This document shows, in pieces, positions 42,701-50,918 of a stretch of 64,000 bases of DNA. The notes under the pieces are model-generated. The model did no database searches. It saw only the letters and a program-made list of their open reading frames with translations, and had not been told where the DNA came from. How positions within the stretch are numbered: the first letter of the stretch is position 1; every line of letters begins with the position of its first letter. A program made the position numbers and the translations under genes. Location: positions 434,001 to 498,000 of the forward strand of contig JACKKY010000001.1 of the NCBI GenBank assembly GCA_024236175.1, written 5' to 3'. This DNA comes from Novosphingobium sp. Lineage in GTDB: Bacteria; Pseudomonadota; Alphaproteobacteria; Sphingomonadales; Sphingomonadaceae.

Positions 42701-44002
42701 GAGGATACGGCCAGGCAATTCACCGTCAGCGGCACCGACCCGGACGGCGATACGCTGTCCTATTCGGCAGGCCCCGCCGCCCACGGCAGCGTCAGCGGCG
42801 GCGCCGGCGGCGTCTTCACCTATACGCCGGACGGCGGCTTCAACGGTTCCGACAGCTTCACCGTCACCGCCAGCGACGGCAACGGCGGCACCGCGCAGCA
42901 GACCGTCGATTTCACCGTGACCTTGGGAAATACGCCGCCTTCGATTGCGCCCGTCCAGAATGTCTTCACCAGCGAGGACACGGCCCGGCAGGTCACCGTC
43001 AGCGGCAGCGATCCCGATGGCGACACGCTCTCCTACGCCGCCAGCCAGGGCAGCCACGGCACCGTCAGCGGAGGAACGGGCGGCGTGTTCTCCTACATGC
43101 CCGATTCCGGCTTTCTCGGTTCCGACAGCTTCACCGTCACGGCTTCGGACGGCAACGGCGGCACCGCGATGCATCTCGTCAATATCTCGGTGGCCGAGAT
43201 TCCGGAGGCGAACGAGCTGCGCATGTTCGCCAGCGACGGCTATGTTGGCGGGATCGGCGGCAGCGGGCAGGTGTTCGGCACCGCAGGCTTCCAGGACATC
43301 GCCGTGCTCGACGTGGCGGGCACCATCGCTTTCGATCCCTCCTTCAACAAGGGCGGCGATATCGTCCGGCTGTCGGGCAACGCCGGCGACTGGCAGGTCG
43401 TGCAGTCGGGCTCGGTGGCGATCTTCTCTGACGGCGACACTTTCATCCAGCTTCCCGTCGGCACCGCCGGCACCGCGATCCTGTTCGACGACGGCGTGCG
43501 CTCGCTCAGGTTCGACAGCGGCGCGGGCGGCCTCAAGATCGGCGCGCAGGGCTTCGGGTCAGAGCTGGTCCAGGTCACCGCCCCCGCCGACGGCACGGCC
43601 TTGCCGAGCGGCGCCTATGCGGACGCCTCGGCCCGGCTGTTCCTGGGCGAAGGCGCGAGCGCGTCGGCCGGCGGCCATCTCGACGTCTTCGGCACCGCAG
43701 GCGCCGAGCAGCTCACCGTCACCGGCGGCGAGGTCACGCTCGATCCCTCGTTCAACAAGGGCGGCGATACGCTGGTGCTGGGCGAGCCGGCGCCGGATTT
43801 CTTGGCGAGCCGCTCTGGCTCGACCGTGCTGCTCGACGGCGCGGCGACCGACGTCGTCATCCCCGTCGGCATCGCCGGCATGACGATCGCCTTCCCCGGC
43901 GACGAGGAGCGCACCCTGCTGTTCGACACCATACTGGGCAGCCCGCTCCTCGCCGCGCAGGAAATCGACACCACCCCGACAGCCCTCGCCGCCTTCGGCT
44001 GA
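39797..44002 (+). CDS. Giant secreted protein: CAP domain, RTX repeats, eight cadherin-like repeats, shared C-terminal module (1401 aa)
   Basis: There is no signal peptide, which fits type I secretion. Domain order: a CAP/SCP-like domain (residues about 5-190) with the conserved SHQ, AEN and GHRNNIM residues; RTX calcium-binding nonapeptides (GYSGNDTLSGGNGDD and on, about 317-350); eight tandem cadherin-like repeats of about 91 residues (about 410-1138); and a C-terminal module (about 1143-1401). Each repeat reads like AASQSVSTNEDTAKQ followed by GVFTYTP and DSFVVTVSDGHGG. The C-terminal module is nearly identical to that of the protease at 44172. It is probably a surface adhesin or biofilm protein. 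No type I secretion genes lie in the window. Confidence 0.85.
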   Translation: MPAPTSQEQYLLELINEARLDPLRNAARYINSYTPLASSDPDIQSAVNFFNVSGSALLSAYQGLSAVAPLAWNNNLSSAAQGHNAAMIAEDEQSHQVAGEPGLGTRVNNAGYSGWTLVAENVYAYSKSMIYGHAGFMIDWGNGPNGMQSPAGHRNNIMSSGLSEVGIAVTAENNPATDVGPYVITQDFGERGLMFVLGVAYTDSDHDDFYSVGEGRGDLTVQWGGSSTTSAASGGYALAITSGLKTITLSGGGLSGSVTVTTTIGSDSIKLDVVDGDTLLTSGSVEVSGAVSIIRAIGVVGSGLTITAGEGSQEIHGYSGNDTLSGGNGDDEFHGGAGNDAINGGGGSDTAVYEGDHDDYTVSSPSAGNFTVSGPGIGTDTLTSIELFRFADGEYAWTEGQLVSTSSNAPPTVAASQSVSTNEDTAKQVTVSGSDTDGDTLSYSAGSAAHGTVTGGAGGVFTYTPSLNYNGSDSFVVTVSDGHGGSANHTVNVTVTPVNDQPTVAASQSVSTNEDTAKQVTVSGSDVDGDTLSYSAGTAAHGTVTGGSGGVFTYTPDEGYAGSDSFAVTVNDGHGGSANHTVNVTVLEVNDPPTVSASQSVSTDEDTAKQVTVSGSDPNGDALSYSAGPAGHGTVSGGAGGVFTYTPALNYNGSDSFVVTVSDGKGGTTNHTVNVTVAPVNDDPALAASQSLFTDENTAKQVTVGATDADGDALNYSAGAAAHGIVSGGAGGLFTYTPDTDFIGLDSFLVTVDDGHGGTAGQTVNVTVLEVNDPPTVAAGQSVSTDEDTSKQVTVSGSDDNGDTLTYSAGAPSHGFVTGGAGGVFTYTPDADFNGSDSFIVTVSDGKGGTANHTVSVTVAPVEDPPTVAASQSVVTSEDIAKQVAVGGFDPDGDTLSYSAGTAGHGSVTGGAGGVFTYTPDGNYHGSDSFTVNVSDGHGGTASQTVNITVLSVNDAPTVAASQSFSTQEDTARQFTVSGTDPDGDTLSYSAGPAAHGSVSGGAGGVFTYTPDGGFNGSDSFTVTASDGNGGTAQQTVDFTVTLGNTPPSIAPVQNVFTSEDTARQVTVSGSDPDGDTLSYAASQGSHGTVSGGTGGVFSYMPDSGFLGSDSFTVTASDGNGGTAMHLVNISVAEIPEANELRMFASDGYVGGIGGSGQVFGTAGFQDIAVLDVAGTIAFDPSFNKGGDIVRLSGNAGDWQVVQSGSVAIFSDGDTFIQLPVGTAGTAILFDDGVRSLRFDSGAGGLKIGAQGFGSELVQVTAPADGTALPSGAYADASARLFLGEGASASAGGHLDVFGTAGAEQLTVTGGEVTLDPSFNKGGDTLVLGEPAPDFLASRSGSTVLLDGAATDVVIPVGIAGMTIAFPGDEERTLLFDTILGSPLLAAQEIDTTPTALAAFG
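41025..43208 (+). repeat. Eight tandem repeats of about 273 bp (cadherin-like)
   Basis: Eight consecutive units of about 273 bp encode the repeats of the 1401-aa protein. The units share a start such as PPTVAASQSVSTNEDTAKQ and the core TDGDTLSYSAGSAAHGTVTGG. Unit 8 is the most diverged (PPSIAPVQNVFTSEDTARQ). High similarity among units 1-3 and 5 points to recent expansion or homogenisation. Confidence 0.9.
43225..44002 (+). repeat. Duplicated 778-bp segment, copy A (C-terminal module of the giant protein)
   Basis: This segment and 45458-46235 have the same length and frame and are nearly identical in DNA over their outer parts. Differences are concentrated in the middle (about 43410-43590 against 45640-45820), a mosaic pattern expected from gene conversion. 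It encodes a 259-residue module with two related halves, each containing VFGTAG and DPSFNKGGD. Confidence 0.88.
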
Positions 44003-44171
44003 CGCAAGGCGCGGGCGGGATGGCGCAATGTGGAATGTTGTCCGACTTTTTCCGGATGACTAATTGACGGCCCTATGCTTCAAGACCGCATTGGGGCGCG
44101 CCTATCAGTAGCATTGGTAATCCTGCTTTGAAGCAGTCGAACTAGCCCCGCCGAAAGGGAGGGCTTCGCCA

Positions 44172-46235
44172 ATGGCTACGCCATCTTCAACTCTATTGCC
44201 GCTTTCGGGCGACACGCTGATCGATGCGATGACTACCGGCTACAGGTGGAATGATGATGGCCCGATAACCTATTCTTTCTCTGACGGTATACTGGGCGAA
44301 TTCTGGATCGACCCTGGTTACGTCGAAAACCAGATCAATCTAATATTCTCAATCTTCGATTACTACGTCGACGCGAAATTCTCATACCAAGGTTATTTTA
44401 CAAGCCCTGCGGCGGCCAATCTTTTCGGATCAAATATCAACATTGGCCTAGATTCAATCTATATTTCGGGTGAACTTGGCGACAACGTCCTTGCAATAGG
44501 CATTTTCCCCAATGTTGAATTCGCGCAGGGATATCTCGGAGACCTCTATTATTCAGGCGGCGACGGCGACATATTCCTAAACGTCAACAGTCCCGCGAAT
44601 TCCTATAGCTACGAACCCGGTGCAGCCGGATTCTCCTTGGCACTCCACGAAATAGGCCATGCCCTCGGACTGAAACACCCCCATGACAATGGTGGAACAG
44701 GCCACCCGACCTTCACGGAATCAGGAATCGAAGGCCTCGACATCGATTGGCTGACAGTCATGTCGTACGACGACGACTACAACTGGAACTCCAATGCCTG
44801 GGATCCAGCGACACCCATGATACTGGATGTGATCGCACTCCAGTACCTCTATGGCGTGAACCTATCGACGAACGCTGGCAACAGTACGTTTCAGCTAGAC
44901 AGTGACAGCAATCTTTATCTGACAATTTTCGATGCCGGTGGCGAAGACACCATCGACCTGTCGGCTTACGGGAGCGGTGCCTACGTCGAACTGCCGAACT
45001 ACTTCATCTCCGACTACCAATATGCCCCGTTCGGGTTGGTCACCACAATCGACGATGGCTTGAGCATCGCGGACGGTTTCTCTCCCCAGACTCTGGCCTG
45101 GATTCTGGGGGAGATTGAAGAGGTCATCGGGTCGGCTTTTGACGACATAATTCGCGGCTCCGACTTCAGCGACGTCATATCGGCTGCTGCAGGCGACGAT
45201 GTGATCATAGGAAACCTCGGCAGCGATCAGATTGATGGTGGATCGGGCGACGACACCGTGCGCTATTTCTTCAACTACAGCGATTTTCAGATCGGCTTTG
45301 ACGGGGAAGTCTGTCTGGTCACTGACCCTTTCGGCGATACCGATGCCCTCACTAATATTGAGTGGCTCGATTTCGACGATAACGGCGAGTTGATCCAGAA
45401 GAGCGTAGCCGAGCTTGCCCAATTGCTTGACCTGCCATCCGCGACGAACTTCCGCCTATTCGCCAGCGACGGCTATGTTGGCGAGATCGGCGGCAGCGGG
45501 CAGGTGTTCGGCACCGCCGGATTCCAGGACATCGCCGTGCTCGACGTGGCGGGAACGATCGCTTTCGACCCCTCGTTCAACAAGGGCGGTGATATGGTGC
45601 GCCTCAGCGGCAACGCCGGCGACTGGCAGATAAGGCAGTCGGGTTCTTCAACCGTTCTTTCGGACGGGGACACCTTCGTTCAAATTCCAATCGGCACCAC
45701 TGGTGTTAGCCTTGTTTTCGACGATGGCATCCGATCGCTGCGCTTCGACTCAACAGAGGGCACAGCCAAGATCGGACTGCAGACCTTTGGGTCAGTACCT
45801 ATCGAAATTACCGCTCCCGCCGACGGCTCGGCCTTGCCGAGCGGCGCCGATGCGGACGCCTCGGCCCGGCTGTTCCTGGGCGAGGGCGCGAGTGCGTCGG
45901 CCGGCGGCCATCTCGACGTGTTCGGCACGGCCGGCGCCGAGCAGCTCACCGTCACCGGCGGCGCGGTCACGCTCGATCCTTCGTTCAACAAGGGCGGCGA
46001 CACCTTGGTGCTGGGCGAGCCGGCGGCGGATTTCCTCGCCAGCCGCTCGGGCTCGACCGTGTTGCTGGACGGCGCGACAACCGACGTCGTCATCCCCGTC
46101 GGCATCGCCGGCATGACGATCGCCTTCCCCGGCGGCGACGAGCGCACCCTGCTGTTCGACACCATGCTGGGCAGCCCGCTCCTCGCCGCGCAGGAAATCG
46201 ACACGACACCGACAGCCCTCGCCGCCTTGGGCTGA
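44172..46235 (+). CDS. Secreted M10 (serralysin-like) metalloprotease with RTX repeats (687 aa)
   Basis: This is a zinc protease of the metzincin type. The zinc motif HEIGHALGLKHPH is near residue 158, followed by the Met-turn VMSYDDDY near 196. RTX repeats (GSDFSDVISAAAGDDVIIGNLGSDQIDGGSGDD) are near 325-363, which bind calcium and accompany type I secretion. The last 259 residues are the module shared with the preceding gene. No signal peptide is seen. The first 1.28 kb has clearly lower GC than the last 0.78 kb, so the gene looks like a transferred protease joined to a local tail. GGGAGG lies about 10 nt before the ATG. Confidence 0.9.
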   Translation: MATPSSTLLPLSGDTLIDAMTTGYRWNDDGPITYSFSDGILGEFWIDPGYVENQINLIFSIFDYYVDAKFSYQGYFTSPAAANLFGSNINIGLDSIYISGELGDNVLAIGIFPNVEFAQGYLGDLYYSGGDGDIFLNVNSPANSYSYEPGAAGFSLALHEIGHALGLKHPHDNGGTGHPTFTESGIEGLDIDWLTVMSYDDDYNWNSNAWDPATPMILDVIALQYLYGVNLSTNAGNSTFQLDSDSNLYLTIFDAGGEDTIDLSAYGSGAYVELPNYFISDYQYAPFGLVTTIDDGLSIADGFSPQTLAWILGEIEEVIGSAFDDIIRGSDFSDVISAAAGDDVIIGNLGSDQIDGGSGDDTVRYFFNYSDFQIGFDGEVCLVTDPFGDTDALTNIEWLDFDDNGELIQKSVAELAQLLDLPSATNFRLFASDGYVGEIGGSGQVFGTAGFQDIAVLDVAGTIAFDPSFNKGGDMVRLSGNAGDWQIRQSGSSTVLSDGDTFVQIPIGTTGVSLVFDDGIRSLRFDSTEGTAKIGLQTFGSVPIEITAPADGSALPSGADADASARLFLGEGASASAGGHLDVFGTAGAEQLTVTGGAVTLDPSFNKGGDTLVLGEPAADFLASRSGSTVLLDGATTDVVIPVGIAGMTIAFPGGDERTLLFDTMLGSPLLAAQEIDTTPTALAALG
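45458..46235 (+). repeat. Duplicated 778-bp segment, copy B (C-terminal module of the protease)
   Basis: Partner of copy A at 43225-44002, co-linear without indels. Its GC content matches copy A rather than the 5' part of its own gene. The middle of the module is more diverged than both ends. Confidence 0.88.
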
Positions 46236-46248
46236 CGCGACTGTCCGA

Positions 46249-47967
46249 TCAGACCCCGGGTCGAGGCTGGGCGCCGCGCACCAGCTTGCCCGGCAGCGCG
46301 CCGGTGTGTTCCCCGTTCCGGTAGGTGACGACCCCGGAAACGAGCGTGGCGGCATAGCCGCCCGCCTTCTGGAGCAGCCGGCGCCCGTCGGCCGGCAGGT
46401 CCCGCACCACTTGCGGCGCCTTTACCGCAAGCCGGTCGAAATCGATGACGTTGATGTCCGCCTTGTAGCCGGGCGCGAGCGTGCCCCGGTCGGCAAGCCC
46501 CACGGCCTGCGCGGCATCCTGCGTCATCAGCTGCACCGCCCGGACCAGGTCCATCCCCTCGCCCGGCGCGGCATCGCGCACGCAGGCCGTCAGGAACCAT
46601 GTCGGCAGGCCGGCGTCGCAGATCATGCCGTAATGCGCGCCGCCGTCGCCCAGCCCGAGCAGGACGTTCTCATGCGAGAACAGGCCCTTGCCGACGGTGA
46701 TGTCATCGCCTTCGACATTGCCCTTGGGGGAATAGAGGATCGCCCTGCCCTCGTCGCGCAGGAGCTCGTCGTAGATCAGGTCCATCAGGTCCTGCCCGGT
46801 TTCGGCAGCGCGCGCCGCGAGGTTGTCTTCCTTCCCCGGCTCGTAGTTCGGCGGATTGCCGAGCGGAAACAGCATGCTCGTATCGCCGACCAGCGCCCGG
46901 AACAGGGGATTGGCCGTATCGGGCTCTTCGCCGAGCAGGCGGCGGCGGAAGCCGGGGTCGCGCATCCGCGCCACCCGCTCCGCCAGCGGCAGGCCTTCGA
47001 TCTCCCGGTAGCTTGGATTCAGCGCGAAGGGATGCAGCGAAAGATCGAGGCCGAAGAGGAAGCCGACGGCACGCGGCGTCGATTGCCCGCGTATGACGAC
47101 GCCGTCCGCCCTGGCGCTCTCCAGCCCCGCAAGATGCTCCTTCGAGCCCATCCCCTCGCCGGCCATGAGCGTGAAGGACAGCGGCCTGCCCGCGGTTTCG
47201 GCAATGCGGCGGAAAAGCGCGAACTCCCGCTCCGGGTCGTTCTGCGTATCGGGCGTCACCTGGAACACGCCGCGCCCGGCATCGTGCAGCCCCGCGGCCA
47301 GCGCCAGCAGCTCGTCCTCGGGCGAATTCAGGCTCGGCGCCGGCCTGCCGTCGCGGAAGCGGTGCGCCATGCTGCGCGACGTGCTCACCCCCAGCGCGCC
47401 GGCTTCCAGTGCCTCGGCCACCAGCCTGCGCATGTCCGCAAGGTCCGCATCGTTCGCCTGCTCCGCCAGCCCGCGCTCGCCCATCACGTAGACCCGCAGC
47501 GGCGAGTGGGGAATCTGCGCGGCGAAATCCATGTCCGAGGGCCGCTGCTCGATCGCATCGAGATATTCGGGAAAGGTCTCCCAGTTGAACGGAACGCCTT
47601 CCGCCATGACCACGCCGGGGATGTCTTCGACGCCTTCCATCAGCTCGATCACGGTCTCGCGCTGGTGCTGCCGCATCGGGGCGAAGCCCACGCCGCAATT
47701 GCCCATCACCACCGTGGTCACGCCGTGATCCGACGACGGATCGAGCCGGTCGGTCCAGGTGATCTGCCCGTCGTAATGCGTGTGGATGTCCACGAAACCG
47801 GGCGTGACGATGTGGCCGCGCGCGTCGATCTCCTCGGCAGCGGCGCCTTCCACCGTGCCGACCGCGGCGATGCGGCCGTCCTTTACGGCGATGTCGCCTT
47901 CAAAGCGTCCGGCACCGCTTCCGTCGATGATCGTGCCGCCGCGTATGGCAAGGTCCCATTGTGCCAT
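46249..47967 (-). CDS. N-acyl-D-amino-acid deacylase-type amidohydrolase (572 aa)
   Basis: This is a metal-dependent hydrolase of the amidohydrolase superfamily, D-aminoacylase group. Signatures are IRGGTIIDGSGAGRFEGDIAVKDGRI at the start, GFVDIHTHYDGQITW (about 57-71) with the HxH metal ligands, and GLGDGGAHYGMICDAG (about 440) with the catalytic Asp region. Typical length for the family is 480-580. It hydrolyses an amide or cyclic amide, and sphingomonad genomes carry many copies with unknown substrates. The start follows GGGAG. It is divergent from the LLM gene at 48094, with a 126-nt spacer. Confidence 0.9.
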   Translation of the reverse strand: MAQWDLAIRGGTIIDGSGAGRFEGDIAVKDGRIAAVGTVEGAAAEEIDARGHIVTPGFVDIHTHYDGQITWTDRLDPSSDHGVTTVVMGNCGVGFAPMRQHQRETVIELMEGVEDIPGVVMAEGVPFNWETFPEYLDAIEQRPSDMDFAAQIPHSPLRVYVMGERGLAEQANDADLADMRRLVAEALEAGALGVSTSRSMAHRFRDGRPAPSLNSPEDELLALAAGLHDAGRGVFQVTPDTQNDPEREFALFRRIAETAGRPLSFTLMAGEGMGSKEHLAGLESARADGVVIRGQSTPRAVGFLFGLDLSLHPFALNPSYREIEGLPLAERVARMRDPGFRRRLLGEEPDTANPLFRALVGDTSMLFPLGNPPNYEPGKEDNLAARAAETGQDLMDLIYDELLRDEGRAILYSPKGNVEGDDITVGKGLFSHENVLLGLGDGGAHYGMICDAGLPTWFLTACVRDAAPGEGMDLVRAVQLMTQDAAQAVGLADRGTLAPGYKADINVIDFDRLAVKAPQVVRDLPADGRRLLQKAGGYAATLVSGVVTYRNGEHTGALPGKLVRGAQPRPGV

Positions 47968-48093
47968 CCTTGCTCTCCCGTCCGCCTCGTCGTTTCAGGC
48001 GTCCGCCAAGCCAATGCCCAAATTGACTAGGTGTCAAGCCGCCGACATGCTCCCGAAAAACGGGAAAACCCGGAAAAACGAGAGGATGCGCCG

Positions 48094-49206
48094 ATGAGAT
48101 TTTCGCTGCTTTACGAAATCGCCCTGCCCATCGAGCTCGAGGAAGGCGGCAAGACCGAATCGGATTCCTTCTGGGAAGCGGTCGAACAGATCCGCTACGC
48201 CGAGGAGATGGGCTTCGACGGCGTGTGGCTGGTCGAGCACCATTTCCTGGAGGACCTGTCGCGCTCCTCGGCGTCCGAAGTGTTCCTCTCGGCGATCGCC
48301 CAGCATACCAGCCGCATCCGGATCGGGCTCGGCGTGTGCCTGATGCCGCCGCCCTACAACCATCCCTTCAAGGTCGCCGAGAAGGTCGCCTCGCTCGACA
48401 TCGTCTCGCGCGGCCGCGTCGAATGGGGCTGCGGGCGCTCGACCACCGCCGAGGAGCTCGACGGGTTCGGCATCGATACCGCCCATGCCCGGCAGATGAT
48501 GGTCGAGGCCATGCGGGTTGTGCCCGAGATGTGGCGGCAGCGCGAATTCCCCGGCCACAAGGGCGAATACATGGACCTGCCGCCGCGCGTGGTGGTTCCC
48601 AAGCCGATCCAGAAGCCGCATCCGCCGATGTGGATGGCCTGCGGCAGCCCGACCAGCTACCGCCTCGCCGGGGAAATGGGCATCGGCTGCCTGAGCTTCA
48701 CCATCAGCACGCCGAAGGAGCTGAACGAGTCGCTCGACCACTATCGCGAAGGCCTGAAGAACGCGGAGCCGGCGGGCGATTTCGTGAACAGCAACATCGC
48801 CGGCTTCACCACGCTCTACGTCGGCGATGACGACGCCGAGGCGCGTGAATGGGGCGGCTCCAATTCGGTCGCGCACCATGCCCGGGTCGGCAAGTACTAC
48901 GGCAATGTGCAGGAGCGGAAGGGCTACAACGAGCGCAGCATGTCGGTGGAAGACCGCCAGCACATCGCGCACGAGGACTACCAGGCCGCCATCGACGAGG
49001 CGCGCATGTGCGTCGGCGGCGTCGAGACGGTCGAAAGGATCGTGCGCCAGTACGCGGACATCGGCATCGACGAGCTGATCGGGGTCGCCCAGTTCAACCA
49101 CGTCACTCACGAGCAGACGATGAACACGATCCGGCTGATGGGCGAGCACATCATCCCGAAGTTCAGGGACTCCGAAGCCGCGATGGCGACGGACGAGGCC
49201 GGCTGA
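48094..49206 (+). CDS. LLM-class flavin-dependent oxidoreductase, second gene (370 aa)
   Basis: This is a luciferase-like TIM-barrel flavoprotein. It has QIRYAEEMGFDGVWLVEHHF (about residues 29-48), RIRIGLGVCLMPPPYNHPFKVAEKVASLDIVSRGRVEWGCGRS (about 78-120), and later IQKPHPPMWMACGSPTSYRLAGEMGIG. It is longer than the LLM at 38671 and belongs to a different subgroup, nearer to LuxA-like alkanal or nitrilotriacetate-type monooxygenases. The substrate is unknown. It starts at 48094 rather than 48031 because the family begins MRFSLLYEI and an AGAGGA ribosome binding site is near. A REPIN-like repeat lies 27 nt after the stop. Confidence 0.9.
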   Translation: MRFSLLYEIALPIELEEGGKTESDSFWEAVEQIRYAEEMGFDGVWLVEHHFLEDLSRSSASEVFLSAIAQHTSRIRIGLGVCLMPPPYNHPFKVAEKVASLDIVSRGRVEWGCGRSTTAEELDGFGIDTAHARQMMVEAMRVVPEMWRQREFPGHKGEYMDLPPRVVVPKPIQKPHPPMWMACGSPTSYRLAGEMGIGCLSFTISTPKELNESLDHYREGLKNAEPAGDFVNSNIAGFTTLYVGDDDAEAREWGGSNSVAHHARVGKYYGNVQERKGYNERSMSVEDRQHIAHEDYQAAIDEARMCVGGVETVERIVRQYADIGIDELIGVAQFNHVTHEQTMNTIRLMGEHIIPKFRDSEAAMATDEAG

Positions 49207-49232
49207 CGCTGCAAGTTCTCCGCTAGCCAGGT

Positions 49233-49321
49233 CGTCATCCCCGCGAAAGCGCGGACCCAGCTCGCACACCCCGAGCCCGGCGCAACGCCGAAACTGGGTT
49301 CCCGCTTTCGCGGGAATGACG
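49233..49321. repeat. REPIN-like inverted repeat, copy 3
   Basis: Third member of the family at 22442 and 25329, with one unit altered (GCGGACCC) and the other intact. It lies between the convergent LLM and sulfotransferase genes. Confidence 0.85.
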
Positions 49322-49388
49322 AAATTTCAGATCGTTGGGATCACACTCCGGCTTTTGACCTTGCCGACGGCCAACTACCGGCGGCCAG

Positions 49389-50777
49389 TTATCGCCGAGC
49401 CGTCACCGTCCTTGCCGAAACCGGGCCGCGCTTGCCCGCGTCCCAGCCGCCGACGGGGCGGGCATAGGCGGGCGCAGGCGCATCGTAGACCTTGCGCGGC
49501 TGCTTGCGGGCCGCCGACAGGCGTGCCGGCGCAGCAAGGTCGAAAGCGCCCATATAGCCTTCGAACTGTTCGCCCACCTCGTTCTGATCGAGGCCGAAAG
49601 CGGAGAGGCTGTAGCGGTGCGGATGGCGCGTGCGCTTGCGTTCGGCGCCGCGCAGGTAATGCGACATCGCCGGCAGGGCGGGCCGGATGTCCATGTCGAG
49701 GAATTCGTAGATGCGCTTCATGACCCCCCGCCAGTCACGGTCCATGTCCTCGTAGTGGACGTCGATCCGCTGCGATTCGTCGAGCCGCTCGCGCGCATGC
49801 TGCATCCGTTCGATCTGCAGGGCGGTCTTGCGCAGCCATTCGCGGCCGATCCGCTGCGCATCGACCCGGTTCGAATGGATGATCATCTGGTTCCACACCA
49901 GCGAGCAGCTGCTGCCGACCACCGCCTGCGGCTCGCGGTGGGTGAAGATGATCCGCGCGTCCGGGAACACGCGAAGCAGCGCCGGCAGGTCGAGCATGTG
50001 CTGCGGCGTCTTCAGCACCCAGGGGCGCTGGTCGTCCTCGCCGCGCGCCCAGCCGACCAGCCGGAGCAGCCGCGCCATGTGCTCATAGGCCGGCGTGGCA
50101 TCCTGACCCTCGGCCCAGCGGCCGTAGGTCGGCACGTTCCATTGCGCCTCGTGCTTCATGCCCCACATCGAGGCCACCAGCAGGCCGAGCTCCTCCTCCG
50201 GCTCGAGCGGGCCGGTCGGGTGGATCACCGCCGTGTTCGGATTGAGCCCGTGCACCAGCGCGAGGATGCGCCGCGCATAATCGCGCCGCTTGTCGGTTTC
50301 GCCGTGGCGGAACCCGGGACGCGGCGTCGGCGAGATCGTCTCGAAGAAGCGCAGGTGGGAAAAGCGTTCGTCCGATGCCAGCAGGCGGTGAAGCCGCGTC
50401 GTTCCCGAACGCATCGGACCGACCACGAACACCGGGCGCCGCAGGGCGCGCCGTTCGATTTCGGGATGCTCGCCCAGCCACTGCTGCGTCCACAGCCGGT
50501 CGCGCAGGACCTTTTCCAGTTGCCCGATGGCCCCGAACAGGCCGAGCGGGCTGAGCGAGGCTTCTTCCCGCAAAGCCTCCACCAGCAGGTCGAGGGGCCG
50601 GCGGAACCATTCGCTGCCGTAATCGTCCAACCCGGCCTGGCGCTCCACCTTCTCGCAGATCGCATCGGCATCCAGTTCCGGCGAAGTCAACAGACGCGAC
50701 TTCCACAGCGCCGGAAAGACATGGTTCGCGGCGTTCACCAGCCGGGAAGGTCGAGGAAGACGTTGTTGTGATTTCAT
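49389..50777 (-). CDS. Sulfotransferase family protein (462 aa)
   Basis: This is a PAPS-dependent sulfotransferase-like enzyme. The 5'-phosphosulfate-binding loop RRPVFVVGPMRSGTTRLHRLLA (about 110-131) and the 3'-phosphate-binding segment FTHREPQAVVGSSCSL (about 273-288) are clear. This large bacterial subgroup is found in many Sphingomonadales and Mycobacteria, with unknown acceptors. I chose the start at 50777 (MKSQQRLPR); an upstream start at 50870 has no homology. The SLC13-type permease is upstream in the same direction with a 141-nt gap, so a shared sulfate or sulfonate theme is possible. Confidence 0.88.
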   Translation of the reverse strand: MKSQQRLPRPSRLVNAANHVFPALWKSRLLTSPELDADAICEKVERQAGLDDYGSEWFRRPLDLLVEALREEASLSPLGLFGAIGQLEKVLRDRLWTQQWLGEHPEIERRALRRPVFVVGPMRSGTTRLHRLLASDERFSHLRFFETISPTPRPGFRHGETDKRRDYARRILALVHGLNPNTAVIHPTGPLEPEEELGLLVASMWGMKHEAQWNVPTYGRWAEGQDATPAYEHMARLLRLVGWARGEDDQRPWVLKTPQHMLDLPALLRVFPDARIIFTHREPQAVVGSSCSLVWNQMIIHSNRVDAQRIGREWLRKTALQIERMQHARERLDESQRIDVHYEDMDRDWRGVMKRIYEFLDMDIRPALPAMSHYLRGAERKRTRHPHRYSLSAFGLDQNEVGEQFEGYMGAFDLAAPARLSAARKQPRKVYDAPAPAYARPVGGWDAGKRGPVSARTVTARR

Positions 50778-50918
50778 GCACCACCAGAACCTGTTGGGGC
50801 GGTGATTGTTTCGAAGCGAGCCGGATCGATCAAGAGGCGCATGCGATTTTGCTGGTCCGATTGTCCGCAATCGGACGGTTTTTCACCCGATCTTGCATGC
50901 AAGCCGAAGCCGACAGCT

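Noticed and set aside
41025..43208. Regular repeats that might suggest a CRISPR array or satellite DNA
   Set aside because: The unit is about 273 bp, entirely coding in one frame, and varies mostly at synonymous or tolerated positions. There are no short repeats with unique spacers.
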